Shown in pieces: positions 35,355 through 49,250 of a stretch of DNA of 64,000 bases. The position numbers and the translations under genes were made by a program. The DNA is from Inia geoffrensis. Lineage: Eukaryota; Chordata; Mammalia; Artiodactyla; Iniidae. The DNA lies in the NCBI GenBank assembly GCA_036417435.1, contig JAZAQT010000673.1, forward strand, positions 372,001-436,000, written 5' to 3'. Below the pieces are notes generated by a model that saw only the letters and a list, made by a program, of their open reading frames with translations, was not told where the DNA came from and made no database searches. Each line of letters opens with the position of its first letter. The stretch's first letter is position 1.

Positions 35355-37091
35355 TTGGCCAAAAAGGGCGTATGCGTTTTTTCCTGAATATATTCAGGAA
35401 AAAACGCATACGCCCTTTTTGGCCAAGTTCATCACTGTCGAACTGCTGCCTCTTTTCCTACGCTTTCAGAGCAATTCTTATCTACCTCCCGATATCTGTT
35501 TTCTGCAATTCTGCGTCGCGTTCAAGTCCTCCTCACAGCCTTCCTTCAATAAATTTTTGGATGATAGGGGTCATTTGGAACTCTGCAGGATTGTGAGTTA
35601 CAGTGCCAGAAATCTCCTTTTCTCAACTCGCTTTCTTGTGAGCTGACCGCAAACCCGAAGAATTGCTTCAGGCCCTAATCTCGTTCCGGCATGTCACGCT
35701 GAGCCTTTAGTGAACTCTTCTTCCTGTAGGGAAATCAGAGTTCAATGTGCCCGTCCAAACACATCGAGTTAGCCGCTCATTGGTTCTCCTTATGCCTGAT
35801 CATCTTCTACCGAAATTGCAAAGTGTGCGAAACAAGAGGTCAAAGGCACTGACTCTCCAAGTGGGGAGAATGTTAATATGGCATCTGGAACGGCGAACTC
35901 GAGTCCCAGGGTTCGAAAATGGCGATGAGTTTTAGAAACTTTGCCTGATCACTTCGTGGGCCATATTCTGGGTTTTCCATGCATATTTTAGCTGAAGGAT
36001 AAATCCCTTAAACGTGGAGATTTGGGACCCGTGGAATGGGAACCATGCACCATTACCTCAAAGGGTCTGCATTCCCTCACCAATAGCATCAGCCCCAAGT
36101 GTCCAGCCTTATCTCTCCCACGGCTGTGGATGTAGAGGTGGTAAATCCAAGATTCCACACAAGCCCTGAAGGACTTATTTAAGAATTTCTCTCTATTTCA
36201 CAGTCCTTGTGTTTTCTTTTTCAAATTTATTTTTATAAGGGGATTTAGCTTATGTACACTGCTGTGTGTATGCTGCTGTACACAAATGATTTTCTTATGG
36301 AGACCTATAAATGTATGGGTTTTAATTTTCTTCATAGTCAGGTATATTCCTCGGTTTTGAACACGGGGTGCTGAGTCCATGTGGTTGAGCGAGGAGGAGG
36401 TCTTGTCTAATATATATTTGGCTTATGGAATGGTATCTGTCCTAATATCAACCTCTGGTTTTATGCAGCCTCCCCACTCTCCTTTCCCCTTAAGCAAGCA
36501 TCAGTTTCTTTTGTAAATGTGAGACTCTGTTGTGTTTTGTAATGCAGTTCACGCGTAGCCGTGTTTACGTTCCTGGTATTCGTGATACCTTATGATGTTT
36601 CTTTTTCTGTGTGACTTATTTCACTTAGAATCATCGGAACTAAATCCACTCATTATGCTGCTACTGGTCTGTTGCCATTGATTTCATTGTTGAGTGATAT
36701 TCCATTGTAGGGATGTACCACAACTTTTATATCCATTTTTCTCTCTCTGGGCTATTGAAGTTGTACCATAGTCAAGGTTCCCGTAAAGAGTGCAGCCCCA
36801 AACTTTGGTGTGGCTGTGTCTTTTTGATTTAAATTTTCCAAATCTATGGCACCATAAGTGGAAGTGCCCTATGCTCTCTAGCTTGGTTTTCTCTTTGTTC
36901 CAGGAAACACCATCCACTTCTCCAGAGTGGCTGTTGGCAATTTACATCCCGCCCATCAGCATAACAAGGCTGCCGGTTCTCCATGGCCTGTCCTGTCTCT
37001 CTGGATTTTACACTTTTTTTCGGAGGGCCCTTTTGATCGGTGGGAAGTGAGAGTTGCTTGTAGTGCGGATTTCCATTGCAGGCTTGTTTGG
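35355..37091 (+). repeat. Unit 18, subfamily B, perfect palindrome
   Basis: 1737 bp; perfect 72-bp palindrome. B diagnostics throughout: 'gaactcttcttcc', 'cttctaccgaaattgcaaagtgtgcg', 'cagggttcgaaaatgg'. Keeps 'gcatctggaacgg' as in A, where later B units read 'gcctctgga'. Confidence 0.97.
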
Positions 37092-38828
37092 TTGGCCAAA
37101 AAGGGCGTATGCGTTTTTTCCTGAATATATTCAGGAAAAAACGCATACGCCCTTTTTGGCCAAGTGCATCACTGTCGAACTGCTGCCTCTTTTCCTACGC
37201 TTTCAGAGCAATTCTTATCTACCCCCCGATATCTGTTTTCTGCAATTCTGCGTCGCGTTCAAGTCCTCCTCACAGCCTTCCTTCAATAAATATTTGGATG
37301 ATAGGGGTCATTTGGAACTCTGCAGGATTGTGAGTTACAGTGCCAGAAATCTCCTTTTCTCAACTCGCTTTCTTGTGAGCTGACCGCAAACCCGAAGAAT
37401 TGCTTCAGGCCCTAATCTCGTTCCGGCATGGCACGCTGAGCCTTTGGTGAACTCTTCTTCCTGTAGGGAAATCAGAGTTCAATGTGCCCGTCCAAACACA
37501 TCGAGTTAGCCGCTCACTGGTTCTCCTTATTCCTGATCATCTTCTACCGAAATTGCAAAGTGTGCGAAACAAGAGGTCAAAGGCACTGACTCTCCAAGTG
37601 GGGAGAATGTTAATATGGCCTCTGGAGGGGCGAACTCGAGTCCCAGGGTTCGAAAATGGCGATGAGTTTTAGAAACTTTGTCTGATCACTTCGTGGACCA
37701 TATTCTGGTTTTTCCATGCATATTTTAGCTGAAGGATAAATCCCTTAAACGTGGAGATTTGGGGCCCGTGGAATGGGAACCATGCACCATTACCTCAAAG
37801 GGTCTGCATTCCCTCACCAATAGCATCAGCCCCAAGTGTCCAGCCTTATCTCTGCCACAGCTGTGGATGTAGAGGTGGTAAATCCAAGATTCCACACAAG
37901 CCCTGAAGGACTTATTTAAGAATTTCTCTCTATTTCACAGTCCTTGTGTTTTCTTTTTCAAATTTATTTTTATAAGGGGATTTAGCTTATGTACACTGCT
38001 GTGTGTATGCTGCTGTACACAAATGATTTTCTTATGGAGACCTATAAATGTATGGGTTTTAATTTTCTTCATAGTCAGGTATATTCCTCGGTTTTGAACA
38101 CGGGGTGCTGAGTCCATGTGGTTGAGCGAGGAGGAGGTCTTGTCTAATATATATTTGGCTTATGGAATGGTATCTGTCCTAATATCAACCTCTGGTTTTA
38201 TGCAGCCTCCCCACTCTCCTTTCCCCTTAAGCAAGCATCAGTTTCTTTTGTAAATGTGAGACTCTGTTGTGTTTTGTAATGCAGTTCACGCGTAGCCGTG
38301 TTTACGTTCCTGGTATTCGTGATACCTTATGGTGTTTCTTTTTCTGTGTGACTTATTTCACTTAGAATCATCGGAACTAAATCCACTCATTATGCTGCTA
38401 CTGGTCTGTTGCCATTGATTTCATTGTTGAGTGATATTCCATTGTAGGGATGTACCACAACTTTTATATCCATTTTTCTCTCTCTGGGCTATTGAAGTTG
38501 TACCATAGTCAAGGTTCCCGTAAAGAGCGCAGCCCCAAACTTTGGTGTGGCTGTGTCTTTTTCATTTAAATTTTCCAAATCTATGGCACCATAAGTGGAA
38601 GTGCCCTAGGCTCTCTAGCTTGGTTTTCTCTTTGTTCCAGGAAACACCATCCACTTCTCCAGAGTGGCTGTTGGCAATTTACATCCCGCCCATCAGCATA
38701 ACAAGGCTGCCGGTTCTCCATGGCCTGTCCTGCCTCTCTGGATTTTACACTTTTTTTCGGAGGGCCCTTTTGATCGGTGGGAAGTGAGAGTTGCTTGTAG
38801 TGCGGATTTCCATTGCAGGCTTGCTTGG
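37092..38828 (+). repeat. Unit 19, subfamily B, perfect palindrome
   Basis: 1737 bp. Shares 'cctctggaggggcgaactcg' with units 20 and 22, and 'tatctctgccacag' and 'tttggggcccgtgg' with unit 22. Confidence 0.97.
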
Positions 38829-40565
38829 TTGGCCAAAAAGTGCGTATGCGTTTTTTCCTGAATATATTCAGGAAAAAACGCATACACACTTTTTGGCCAA
38901 GTGCATCACTGTCGAACTGCTGCCTCTTTTCCTACGCTTTCAGAGCAATTCTTATCTACCCCCCGATATCTGTTTTCTGCAATTCTGCGTCGCGTTCAAG
39001 TCCTCCTCACAGCCTTCCTTCAATAAATTTTTGGATGATAGGGGTCATTTGGAACTCTGCAGGATTGCGAGTTACAGTGCCAGAAATCTCCTTTTCTCAA
39101 CTCGCTTTCTTGTGAGCTGACCGCAAACCCGAAGAATTGCTTCAGGCCCTAATCTCGTTCCGGCATGGCACGCTGAGCCTTTGGTGAACTCTTCTTCCTG
39201 TAGGGAAATCAGAGTTCAATGTGCCCGTCCAAACACATCGAGTTAGCCGCTCACTGGTTCTCCTTATTCCTGATCATCTTCTACCGAAATTGCAAAGTGT
39301 GCAAAACAAGAGGTCAAAGGCACTGACTCTCCAAGTGGGGAGAATGTTAATATGGCCTCTGGAGGGGCGAACTCGAGTCCCAGGGTTCGAAAATGGCGAT
39401 GAGTTTTAGAAACTTTGCCTGATCACTTCGTGGACCATATTCTGGGTTTTCCATGCATATTTTAGCTGAAGGATAAATCCCTTAAACGTGGAGATTTGGG
39501 GTCCGTGGAATGGGAACCATGCACCATTACCTCAAAGGGTCTGCATTCCCTCACCAATAGCATCAGCCCCAAGTGTCCAGCCTTATCTCTGCCACAGCTG
39601 TGGATGTAGAGGTGGTAAATCCAAGATTCCACACAAGCCCTGAAGGACTTATTTAAGAATTTCTCTCTATTTCACAGTCCTTGTGTTTTCTTTTTCAAAT
39701 TTATTTTTATAAGGGGATTTAGCTTATGTACACTGCTGTGTGTATGCTGCTGTACACAAATGATTTTCTTATGGAGACCTATAAATGTATGGGTTTTAAT
39801 TTTCTTCATAGTCAGGTATATTCCTCGGTTTTGAACACGGGGTGCTGAGTCCATGTGGTTGAGCGAGGAGGAGGTCTTGTCTAATATATATTTGGCTTAT
39901 GGAATGGTATCTGTCCTAATATAAACCTCTGGTTTTATGCAGCCTCCCCACTCTCCTTTCCCCTTAAGCAAGCATCAGTTTCTTTTGTAAATGTGAGACT
40001 CTGTTGTGTTTTGTAATGCAGTTCACGCGTAGCCGTGTTTACGTTCCTGGTATTCGTGATACCTTATGATGTTTCTTTTTCTGTGTGACTTATTTCACTT
40101 AGAATCATCGTAACTAAATCCACTCATTATGCTACTACTGGTCTGTTGCCATTGATTTCATTGTTGAGTGATATTCCATTGTAGGGATGTACCACAACTT
40201 TTATATCCATTTTTCTCTCTCTGGGCTATTGAAGTTGTACCATAGTCAAGGTTCCCGTAAAGAGCGCAGCCCCAAACTTTGGTGTGGCTCTGTCTTTTTC
40301 ATTTAAATTTTCCGAATCTATGGCACCATAAGTGGAAGTGCCCTAGGCTCTCTAGCTTGGTTTTCTCTTTGTTCCAGGAAACACCATCCACTTCTCCAGA
40401 GTGGCTGTTGGCAGTTTACATCCCGCCCATCAGCATAACAAGCCTGCCGGTTCTCCATGGCCTGTCCTGCCTCTCTGGATTTTACACTTTTTTTCGGAGG
40501 GCCCTTTTGATCGGTGGGAAGTGAGAGTTGCTTGTAGTGTGGATTTCCATTGCAGGCTTGCTTGG
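38829..40565 (+). repeat. Unit 20, subfamily B, paired arm change
   Basis: 1737 bp. Left arm AAAGTGCG and right arm ACACTTT carry a matched G-to-T/C-to-A change; one neighbouring change (CATACA for CATACG) is unpaired. Confidence 0.97.
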
Positions 40566-42302
40566 TTGGCCAAAAAGGGCGTATGCGTTTTTTCCTGAAT
40601 ATATTCAGGAAAAAACGCATAAGCTCTTCTTGTCCAAGTGCATCACTGTCGAACTGCTGCCTCTTTTCCTACGCTTTCAGAGCAATTCTTATCTACCCCC
40701 CGATATCTGTTTTCTGCAATTCTGTGTCGCGTTCAAGTCCTCCTCACAGCCTTCCTTCAATAAATTTTTGGATGATAGGGGTCATTTGGAACTCTGCAGG
40801 ATTGTGAGTTACAGTGCCAGAAATCTCCTTTTCTCAACTCGCTTTCTTGTGAGATGACCGCAAACCCGAAGAATTGCTTCAGGCCCTAATCTCGTTCCGG
40901 CATGGCACGCTGAGCCTTTGGTGAACTCTTCTTCCTGTAGGGAAATCAGAGTTCAATGTGCCCGTCCAAACACATCGAGTTAGCCGCTCATTGGTTCTCC
41001 TTATTCCTGATCATCTTCTACCGAAATTGCAAAGTGTGCGAAACAAGAGGTCAAAGGCACTGACTCTCCAAGTGGGGAAAATGTTAATATGGCCTCTGGA
41101 ACGGCGAACTCGAGTCCCAGGGTTCGAAAATGGCGATGAGTTTTAGAAACTTTGCCTGATCACTTCGTGGACCATATTCTGGGTTTTCCATGCATATTTT
41201 AGCTGAAGGATAAATCCCTTAAACGTGGAGATTTGGGACCCGTGGAATGGGAACCATGCACCATTACCTCAAAGGGTCTGCATTCCCTCAACAATAGCAT
41301 CAGCCCCAAGTGTCCAGCCTTATCTCTCCCACGGCTGTGGATGTAGAGGTGGTAAATCCAAGATTCCACACAAGCCCTGAAGGACTTATTTAAGAATTTC
41401 TCTCTATTTCACAGTCCTTGTGTTTTCTTTTTCAAATTTATTTTTATAAGGGGATTTAGCTTATGTACACTGCTGTGTGTATGCTGCTGTACACAAATGA
41501 TTTTCTTATGGAGACCTATAAATGTATGGGTTTTAATTTTCTTCATAGTCAGGTATATTCCTCGGTTTTGAACACGGGGTGCTGAGTCCATGTGGTTGAG
41601 CGAGGAGGAGGTCTTGTCTAATATATATTTGGCTTATGGAATGGTATCTGTCCTAATATCAACCTCTGGTTTTATGCAGCCTCCCCACTCTCCTTTCCCC
41701 TTAAGCAAGCATCAGTTTCTTTTGTAAATGTGAGACTCTGTTGTGTTTTGTAATGCAGTTCACGCGTAGCCGTGTTTACATTCCCGGTATTCGTGATACC
41801 TTATGATGTTTCTTTTTCTGTGTGACTTATTTCACTTAGAATCATCGTAACTAAATCCACTCATTATGCTGCTACTGGTCTGTTGCCATTGATTTCATTG
41901 TTGAGTGATATTCCATTGTAGGGATGTACCAAAACTTTTATATCCATTTTTCTCTCTCTGGGCTATTGAAGTTGTACCATAGTCAAGGTTCCTGTAAAGA
42001 GCGCAGCCCCAAACTTTGGTGTGGCTGTGTCTTTTTCATTTAAATTTTCCGAATCTATGGCACCATAAGTGGAAGTGCCCTAGGCTCTCTAGCTTGGTTT
42101 TCCCTTTGTTCCAGGAAACACCATCCACTTCTCCAGAGTGGCTGTTGGCAGTTTACAGCCCGCCCATCAGCATAACAAAGCTGCCGGTTCTCCATGGCCT
42201 GTCCTGCCTCTCTGGATTTTACACTTTTTTTCGGAGGGCCCTTTTGATCGGTGGGAAGTGAGAGTTGCTTGTAGTGCGGATTTCCATTGCAGGCTTGCAT
42301 GG
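40566..42302 (+). repeat. Unit 21, subfamily B, damaged right arm
   Basis: 1737 bp. The palindrome right arm reads CGCATAAGCTCTTCTTGTCC, the most decayed arm within the homogeneous part. Confidence 0.97.
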
Positions 42303-44039
42303 TTGGCCAAAAAGTGCGTATGCGTTTCTTCCTGAATATATTCAGGAAAAAACGCATACGCCCTTTTTAGCCAAGTGCATCACTGTCGAACTGCTGCCTC
42401 TTTTCCTACGCTTTCAGAGCAATTCTTATCTACCCCCCGATATCTGTTTTCTGCAATTCTGCGTCGCGTTCAAGTCCTCCTCACAGCCTTCCTTCAATAA
42501 ATTTTTGGATGATAGGGGTCATTTGGAACTCTGCAGGATTGCGAGTTACAGTGCCAGAAATCTCCTTTTCTCAACTCGCTTTCTTGTGAGCTGACCGCAA
42601 ACCCGAAGAATTGCTTCAGGCCCTAATCTCGTTCCGGCATGGCACGCTGAGCCTTTGGTGAACTCTTCTTCCTGTAGGGAAATCAGAGTTCAATGTGCCC
42701 GTCCAAACACATCGAGTTAGCCGCTCATTGGTTCTCCTTATTCCTGATCATCTTCTACCGAAATTGCAAAGTGTGCGAAACAAGAGGTCAAAGGCACTGA
42801 CTCTCCAAGTGGGGAGAATGTTAATATGGCCTCTGGAGGGGCGAACTCGAGTCCCAGGGTTCGAAAATGTCGATGAGTTTTAGAAACTTTGCCTGATCAC
42901 TTCGTGGAACATATTCTGGGTTTTCCATGCATATTTTAGCTGAAGGATAAATCCCTTAAACGTGGAGGTTTGGGGCCCGTGGAATGGGAACCATGCACCA
43001 TTACCTCAAAGGGTCTGCATTCCCTCACCAATAGCATCAGCCCCAAGTGTCCAGCCTTATCTCTGCCACAGCTGTGGATGTAGAGGTGGTAAATCCAATA
43101 TTCCACACAAGCCCTGAAGGACTTATTTAAGAATTTCTCTCTATTTCACAGTCCTTGTGTTTTCTTTTTCAAATTTATTTTTATAAGGGGATTTAGCTTA
43201 TGTACACTGCTGTGTGTATGCTGCTGTACACAAATGATTTTCTTATGGAGACCTATAAATGTATGGGTTTTAATTTTCTTCATAGTCAGGTATATTCCTC
43301 GGTTTTGAACACGGGGTGCTGAGTCCATGTGGTTGAGCGAGGAGGAGGTCTTGTCTAATATATATTTGGCTTATGGAATGGTATCTGTCCTAATATCAAC
43401 CTCTGGTTTTATGCAGCCTCCCCACTCTCCTTTCCCCTTAAGCAAGCATCAGTTTCTTTTGTAAATGTGAGACTCTGTTGTGTTTTGTAATGCAGTTCAC
43501 GCGTAGCCGTGTTTACGTTCCTGGTATTCGTGATACCTTATGATGTTTCTTTTTCTGTGTGACTTATTTCACTTAGAATCATCGTAACTAAATCCACTCA
43601 TTATGCTACTACTGGTCTGTTGCCATTGATTTCATTGTTGAGTGATAGTCCATTGTAGGGATGTACCACAACTTTTATATCTATTTTTCTCTTTCTGGGC
43701 TATTGAAGTTGTACCATAGTCAAGGTTCCCGTAAAGAGCGCAGCCCCAAACTTTGGTGTGGCTGTGTCTTTTTCATTTAAATTTTCCAAATCTATGGCAC
43801 CATAAGTGGAAGTGCCCTAGGCTCTCTAGCTTGGTTTTCCCTTTGTTCCAGGAAACACCATCCACTTCTCCAGAGTGGCTGTTGGCAATTTACATCCCGC
43901 CCATCAGCATAACAAGGCTGCCAGTTCTCCATGGCCTGTCCTGCCTCTCTGGATTTTACACTTTTTTTCGGAGGGCCCTTTTGATCGGTGGGAAATGAGA
44001 GTTGCTTGTAGTGCGGATTTCCATTGCAGGCTTGCTTGG
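42303..44039 (+). repeat. Unit 22, subfamily B
   Basis: 1737 bp. Palindrome changes AAAGTGCG and GTTTCTTCC on the left, TTTTTAGCC on the right. From about 43.5 kb it shares 'gagtgatagtccattg' and 'tatctatttttctc' with unit 24, 3474 bp away. Confidence 0.97.
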
Positions 44040-45776
44040 TTGGCCAAAAAGGGCGTATGCGTTTTTTCCTGAATATATTCAGGAAAAAACGCATACGCCC
44101 TTCTTGGCCAAGTGCATCACTGTCGAACTGCTGCCTCTTTTCCTACGCTTTCAGAGCAATTCTTATCTACCCCCCGATATCTGTTTTCTGCAATTCTGCG
44201 TCGCGTTCAAGTCCTCCTCACAGCCTTCCTTCAATAAATTTTTGGATGATAGGGGTCATTTGGAACTCTGCAGGATTGTGAGTTACAGTGCCAGAAATCT
44301 CCTTTTCTCAACTCGCTTTCTTGTGAGCTGACCGCAAACCCGAAGAATTGCTTCAGGCCCTAATCTCGTTCCGGCATGGCACGCTGAGCCTTTGGTGAAC
44401 TCTTCTTCCTGTAGGGAAATCAGAGTTCAATGTGCCCGTCCAAACACATCGAGTTTGCCGCTCATTGGTTCTCCTTATTCCTGATCATCTTCTACCGAAA
44501 TTGCAAAGTGTGCGAAACAAGAGGTCAAAGGCACTGACTCTCCAAGTGGGGAGAATGTTAATATGGCCTCTGGAACGGCGAACTCGAGTCCCAGGGTTCG
44601 AAAATGGCGATGAGTTTTAGAAACTTTGCCTGATCACTTCGTGGACCATATTCTGGGTTTTCCATGCATATTTTAGCTGAAGGATAAATCCCTTAAACGT
44701 GGAGATTTGGGACCCGTGGAATGGGAACCATGCACCATTACCTCAAAGGGTCTGCATTCCCTCAACAATAGCATCAGCCCCAAGTGTCCAGCCTTATCTC
44801 TCCCACGGCTGTGGATGTAGAGGTGGTAAATCCAAGATTCCACACAAGCCCTGAAGGACTTATTTAAGAATTTCTCTCTATTTCACAGTCCTTGTGTTTT
44901 CTTTTTCAAATTTATTTTTATAAGGGGATTTAGCTTATGTACACTGCTGTGTGTATGCTGCTGTACACAAATGATTTTCTTATGGAGACCTATAAATGTA
45001 TGGGTTTTAATTTTCTTCATAGTCAGGTATATTCCTCGGTTTTGAACACGGGGTGCTGAGTCCATGTGGTTGAGCGAGGAGGAGGTCTTGTCTAATATAT
45101 ATTTGGCTTATGGAATGGTATCTGTCCTAATATCAACCTCTGGTTTTATGCAGCCTCCCCACTCTCCTTTCCCCTTAAGCAAGCATCAGTTTCTTTTGTA
45201 AATGTGAGACTCTGTTGTGTTTTGTAATGCAGTTCACTCGTAGCCGTGTTTACGTTCCCGGTATTCGTGATACCTTATGATGTTTCTTTTTCTGTGTGAC
45301 TTATTTCACTTAGAATCATCGTAACTAAATCCACTCATTATGCTGCTACTGGTCTGTTGCCATTGATTTCATTGTTGAGTGATATTCCATTGTAGGGATG
45401 TACCACAACTTTTATATCCATTTTTCTCTCTCTGGGCTATTGAAGTTGTACCATAGTCAAGGTTCCCGTAAAGAGCGCAGCCCCAAACTTTGGTGTGGCT
45501 GTGTCTTTTTCATTTAAATTTTCCGAATCTATGGCACCATAAGTGGAAGTGCCCTAGGCTCTCTAGCTTGGTTTTCCCTTTGTTCCAGGAAACACCATCC
45601 ACTTCTCCAGAGTGGCTGTTGGCAGTTTACATCCCGCCCATCAGCATAACAAGGCTGCCGGTTCTCCATGGCCTGTCCTGCCTCTCTGGATTTTACACTT
45701 TTTTTCGGAGGGCCCTTTTGATCGGTGGGAAGTGAGAGTTGCTTGTAGTGCGGATTTCCATTGCAGGCTTGCTTGG
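44040..45776 (+). repeat. Unit 23, subfamily B
   Basis: 1737 bp. One palindrome mismatch, CCCTTCTTGG on the right arm, a variant shared with units 24-27 and 29. Confidence 0.97.
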
Positions 45777-47513
45777 TTGGCCAAAAAGGGCGTATGCGTT
45801 TTTTCCTGAATATATTCAGGAAAAAACGCATACGCCCTTCTTGGCCAAGTGCATCACTGTCGAACTGCTGCCTCTTTTCCTACGCTTTCAGAGCAATTCT
45901 TATCTACCCCCCGATATCTGTTTTCTGCAATTCTGCGTCGCGTTCAAGTCCTCCTCACAGCCTTCCTTCAATAAATTTTTGGATGATAGGGGTCACTTGG
46001 AACTCTGCAGGATTGTGAGTTACAGTGCCAGAAATCTCCTTTTCTCAACTCGCTTTCTTGTGAGCTGACCGCAAACCCGAAGAATTGCTTCAGGCCCTAA
46101 TCTCGTTCCGGCATGGCACGCTGAGCCTTTGGTGAACTCTTCTTCCTGTAGGGAAATCAGAGTTCAATGTGCCCGTCCAAACACATCGAGTTAGCCGCTC
46201 ATTGGTTCTCCTTATTCCTGATCATCTTCTACCGAAATTGCAAAGTGTGCGAAACAAGAGGTCAAAGGCACTGACTCTCCAAGTGGGGAGAATGTTAATA
46301 TGGCCTCTGGAACGGCGAACTCGAGTCCCAGGGTTCGAAAATGGCGATGAGTTTTAGAAACTTTGCCTGATCACTTCGTGGACCATATTCTGGGTTTTCC
46401 ATGCATATTTTAGCTGAAGGATAAATCCCTTAAACGTGGAGATTTGGGACCCGTGGAATGGGAACCATGCACCATTACCTCACAGGGTCTGCATTCCCTC
46501 AACAATAGCATCAGCCCCAAGTGTCCAGCCTTATCTCTCCCACGGCTGTGGATGTAGAGGTGGTTAATCCAAGATTCCACACAAGCCCTGAAGGACTTAT
46601 TTAAGAATTTCTCTCTATTTCACAGTCCTTGTGTTTTCTTTTTCAAATTTATTTTTATAAGGGGATTTAGCTTATGTACACTGCTGTGTGTATGCTGCTG
46701 TACACAAATGATTTTCTTATGGAGACCTATAAATGTATGGGTTTTAATTTTCTTCATAGTCAGGAATATTCCTCGGTTTTGAACACGGGGTGCTGAGTCC
46801 ATGTGGTTGAGCGAGGAGGAGGTCTTGTCTAATATATATTTGGCTTATGGAATGATATCTGTCCTAATATCAACCTCTGGTTTTATGCAGCCTCCCCACT
46901 CTCCTTTCCCCTTAAGCAAGCATCAGTTTCTTTTGTAAATGTGAGACTCTGTTGTGTTTTGTAATGCAGTTCACGCGTAGCCGTGTTTACGTTCCTGGTA
47001 TTCGTGATACCTTATGATGTTTCTTTTTCTGTGTGACTTATTTCACTTAGAATCATCGTAACTAAATCCACTCATTATGCTACTACTGGTCTGTTGCCAT
47101 TGATTTCATTGTTGAGTGATAGTCCATTGTAGGGATGTACCACAACTTTTATATCTATTTTTCTCTTTCTGGGCTATTGAAGTTGTACCATAGTCAAGGT
47201 TCCCGTAAAGAGCGCAGCCCCAAACTTTGGTGTGGCTGTGTCTTTTTCATTTAAATTTTCCGAATCTATGGCACCATAAGTGGAAGTGCCCTAGGCTCTC
47301 TAGCTTGGTTTTCCCTTTGTTCCAGGAAACACCATCCACTTCTCCAGAGTGGCTGTTGGCAATTTACATCCCGCCCATCAGCATAACAAGGCTGCCAGTT
47401 CTCCATGGCCTGTCCTGCCTCTCTGGATTTTACACTTTTTTTCGGAGGGCCCTTTTGATCGGTGGGAAATGAGAGTTGCTTGTAGTGCGGATTTCCATTG
47501 CAGGCTTGCTTGG
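45777..47513 (+). repeat. Unit 24, subfamily B
   Basis: 1737 bp. Its end repeats the unit 22 end (offset 3474 bp), including 'ggctgccagttctcc' and 'gtgggaaatgagag'. Confidence 0.97.
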
Positions 47514-49250
47514 TTGGCCAAAAAGGGCGTATGCGTTTTTTCCTGAATATATTCAGGAAAAAACGCATACGCTCTTCTTGGCCAAGTGCATCACTGTCGA
47601 ACTGCTGCCTCTTTTCCTACGCTTTCAGAGCAATTCTTATCTACCCCCCGATATCTGTTTTCTGCAATTCTGCGTTCCGTTCAAGTCCTCCTCACAGACT
47701 TCCTTCAATAAATTTTTGGATGATAGGGGTCATTTGGAACTCTGCAGGATTGTGAGTTACAGTGCCAGAAATCTCCTTTTCTCAACTCGCTCTCTTGTGA
47801 GCTGACCGCAAACCCGAAGAATTGCTTCAGGCCCTAATCTCGTTCCGGCATGGCACGCTGAGCCTTTGGTGAACTCTTCTTCCTGTAGGGAAATCAGAGT
47901 TCAATGTGCCCGTCCAAACACATCGAGTTAGCCGCTCATTGGTTCTCCTTATTCCTGATCATCTTCTACCGAAATTGCAAAGTGTGCGAAACAAGAGGTC
48001 AAAGGCACTGACTCTCCAAGTGGGGAAAATGTTAATATGGCCTCTGGAACGGCCAACTCGAGTCCCAGGGTTCGAAAATGGCGATGAGTTTTAGAAACTT
48101 TGCCTGATCACTTCGTGGACCATATTCTGGGTTTTCCATGCATATTTTAGCTGAAGGATAAATCCCTTAAACGTGGAGATTTGGGACCCGTGGAATGGGA
48201 ACCATGCACCATTACCTCAAAGGGTCTGCATTCCCTCACCAATAGCATCAGCCCCAAGTGTCCAGCCTTATCTCTCCCACGGCTGTGGATGTAGAGGTGG
48301 TAAATCCAAGATTCCACACAAGCCCTGAAGGACTTATTTAAGAATTTTTCTCTATTTCACAGTCCTTGTGTTTTCTTTTTCAAATTTATTTTTATAAGGG
48401 GATTTAGCTTATGTACACTGCTGTGTGTATGCTGCTGTACACAAATGATTTTCTTATGGAGACCTATAAATGTATGGGTTTTAATTTTCTTCATAGTCAG
48501 GTATATTCCTCGGTTTTGAACACGGGGTGCTGAGTCCATGTGGTTGAGCGAGGAGGAGGTCTTGTCTAATATATATTTGGCTTATGGAATGGTATCTGTC
48601 CTAATATCAACCTCTGGTTTTATGCAGCCTCCCCACTCTCCTTTCCCCTTAAGCAAGCATCAGTTTCTTTTGTAAATGTGAGACTCTGTTGTGTTTTGTA
48701 ATGCAGTTCACGCGTAGCCGTGTTTACGTTCCCGGTATTCGTGATACCTTATGATGTTTCTTTTTCTGTGTGACTTATTTCACTTAGAATCATCGTAACT
48801 AAATCCACTCATTATGCTGCTACTGGTCTGTTGCCATTGATTTCATTGTTGAGTGATATTCCATTGTAGGGATGTACCACAACTTTTATATCCATTTTTC
48901 TCTCTCTGGGCTATTGAAGTTGTACCATAGTCAAGGTTCCTGTAAAGAGCGCAGCCCCAAACTTTGGTGTGGCTGTGTCTTTTTCATTTAAATTTTCCGA
49001 ATCTATGGCACCATAAGTGGAAGTGCCCTAGGCTCTCTAGCTTGGTTTTCCATTTGTTCCAGGAAACACCATCCACTTCTCCAGAGTGGCTGTTGGCAGT
49101 TTACATCCCGCCCATCAGCATAAGAAGCCTGCCGGTTCTCCATGGCCTGTCCTGCCTCTCTGGATTTTACACTTTTTTTCGGAGGGCCCTTTTGATCGGT
49201 GGGAAGTGAGAGTTGCTTGTAGTGCGGATTTCCATTGCAGGCTTGCTTGG
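47514..49250 (+). repeat. Unit 25, subfamily B
   Basis: 1737 bp. Introduces 'tgcgttccgttcaag', 'cacagacttcc' and 'ggaacggccaactcg', which mark the dimer block to its right. Confidence 0.97.

Noticed and set aside
35900..35930. CENP-B box in the satellite
   Set aside because: The closest stretch (TTCGAAAATGGCGAT) matches about six of nine core positions, lacking the central A and the final GG, and only in subfamily B.
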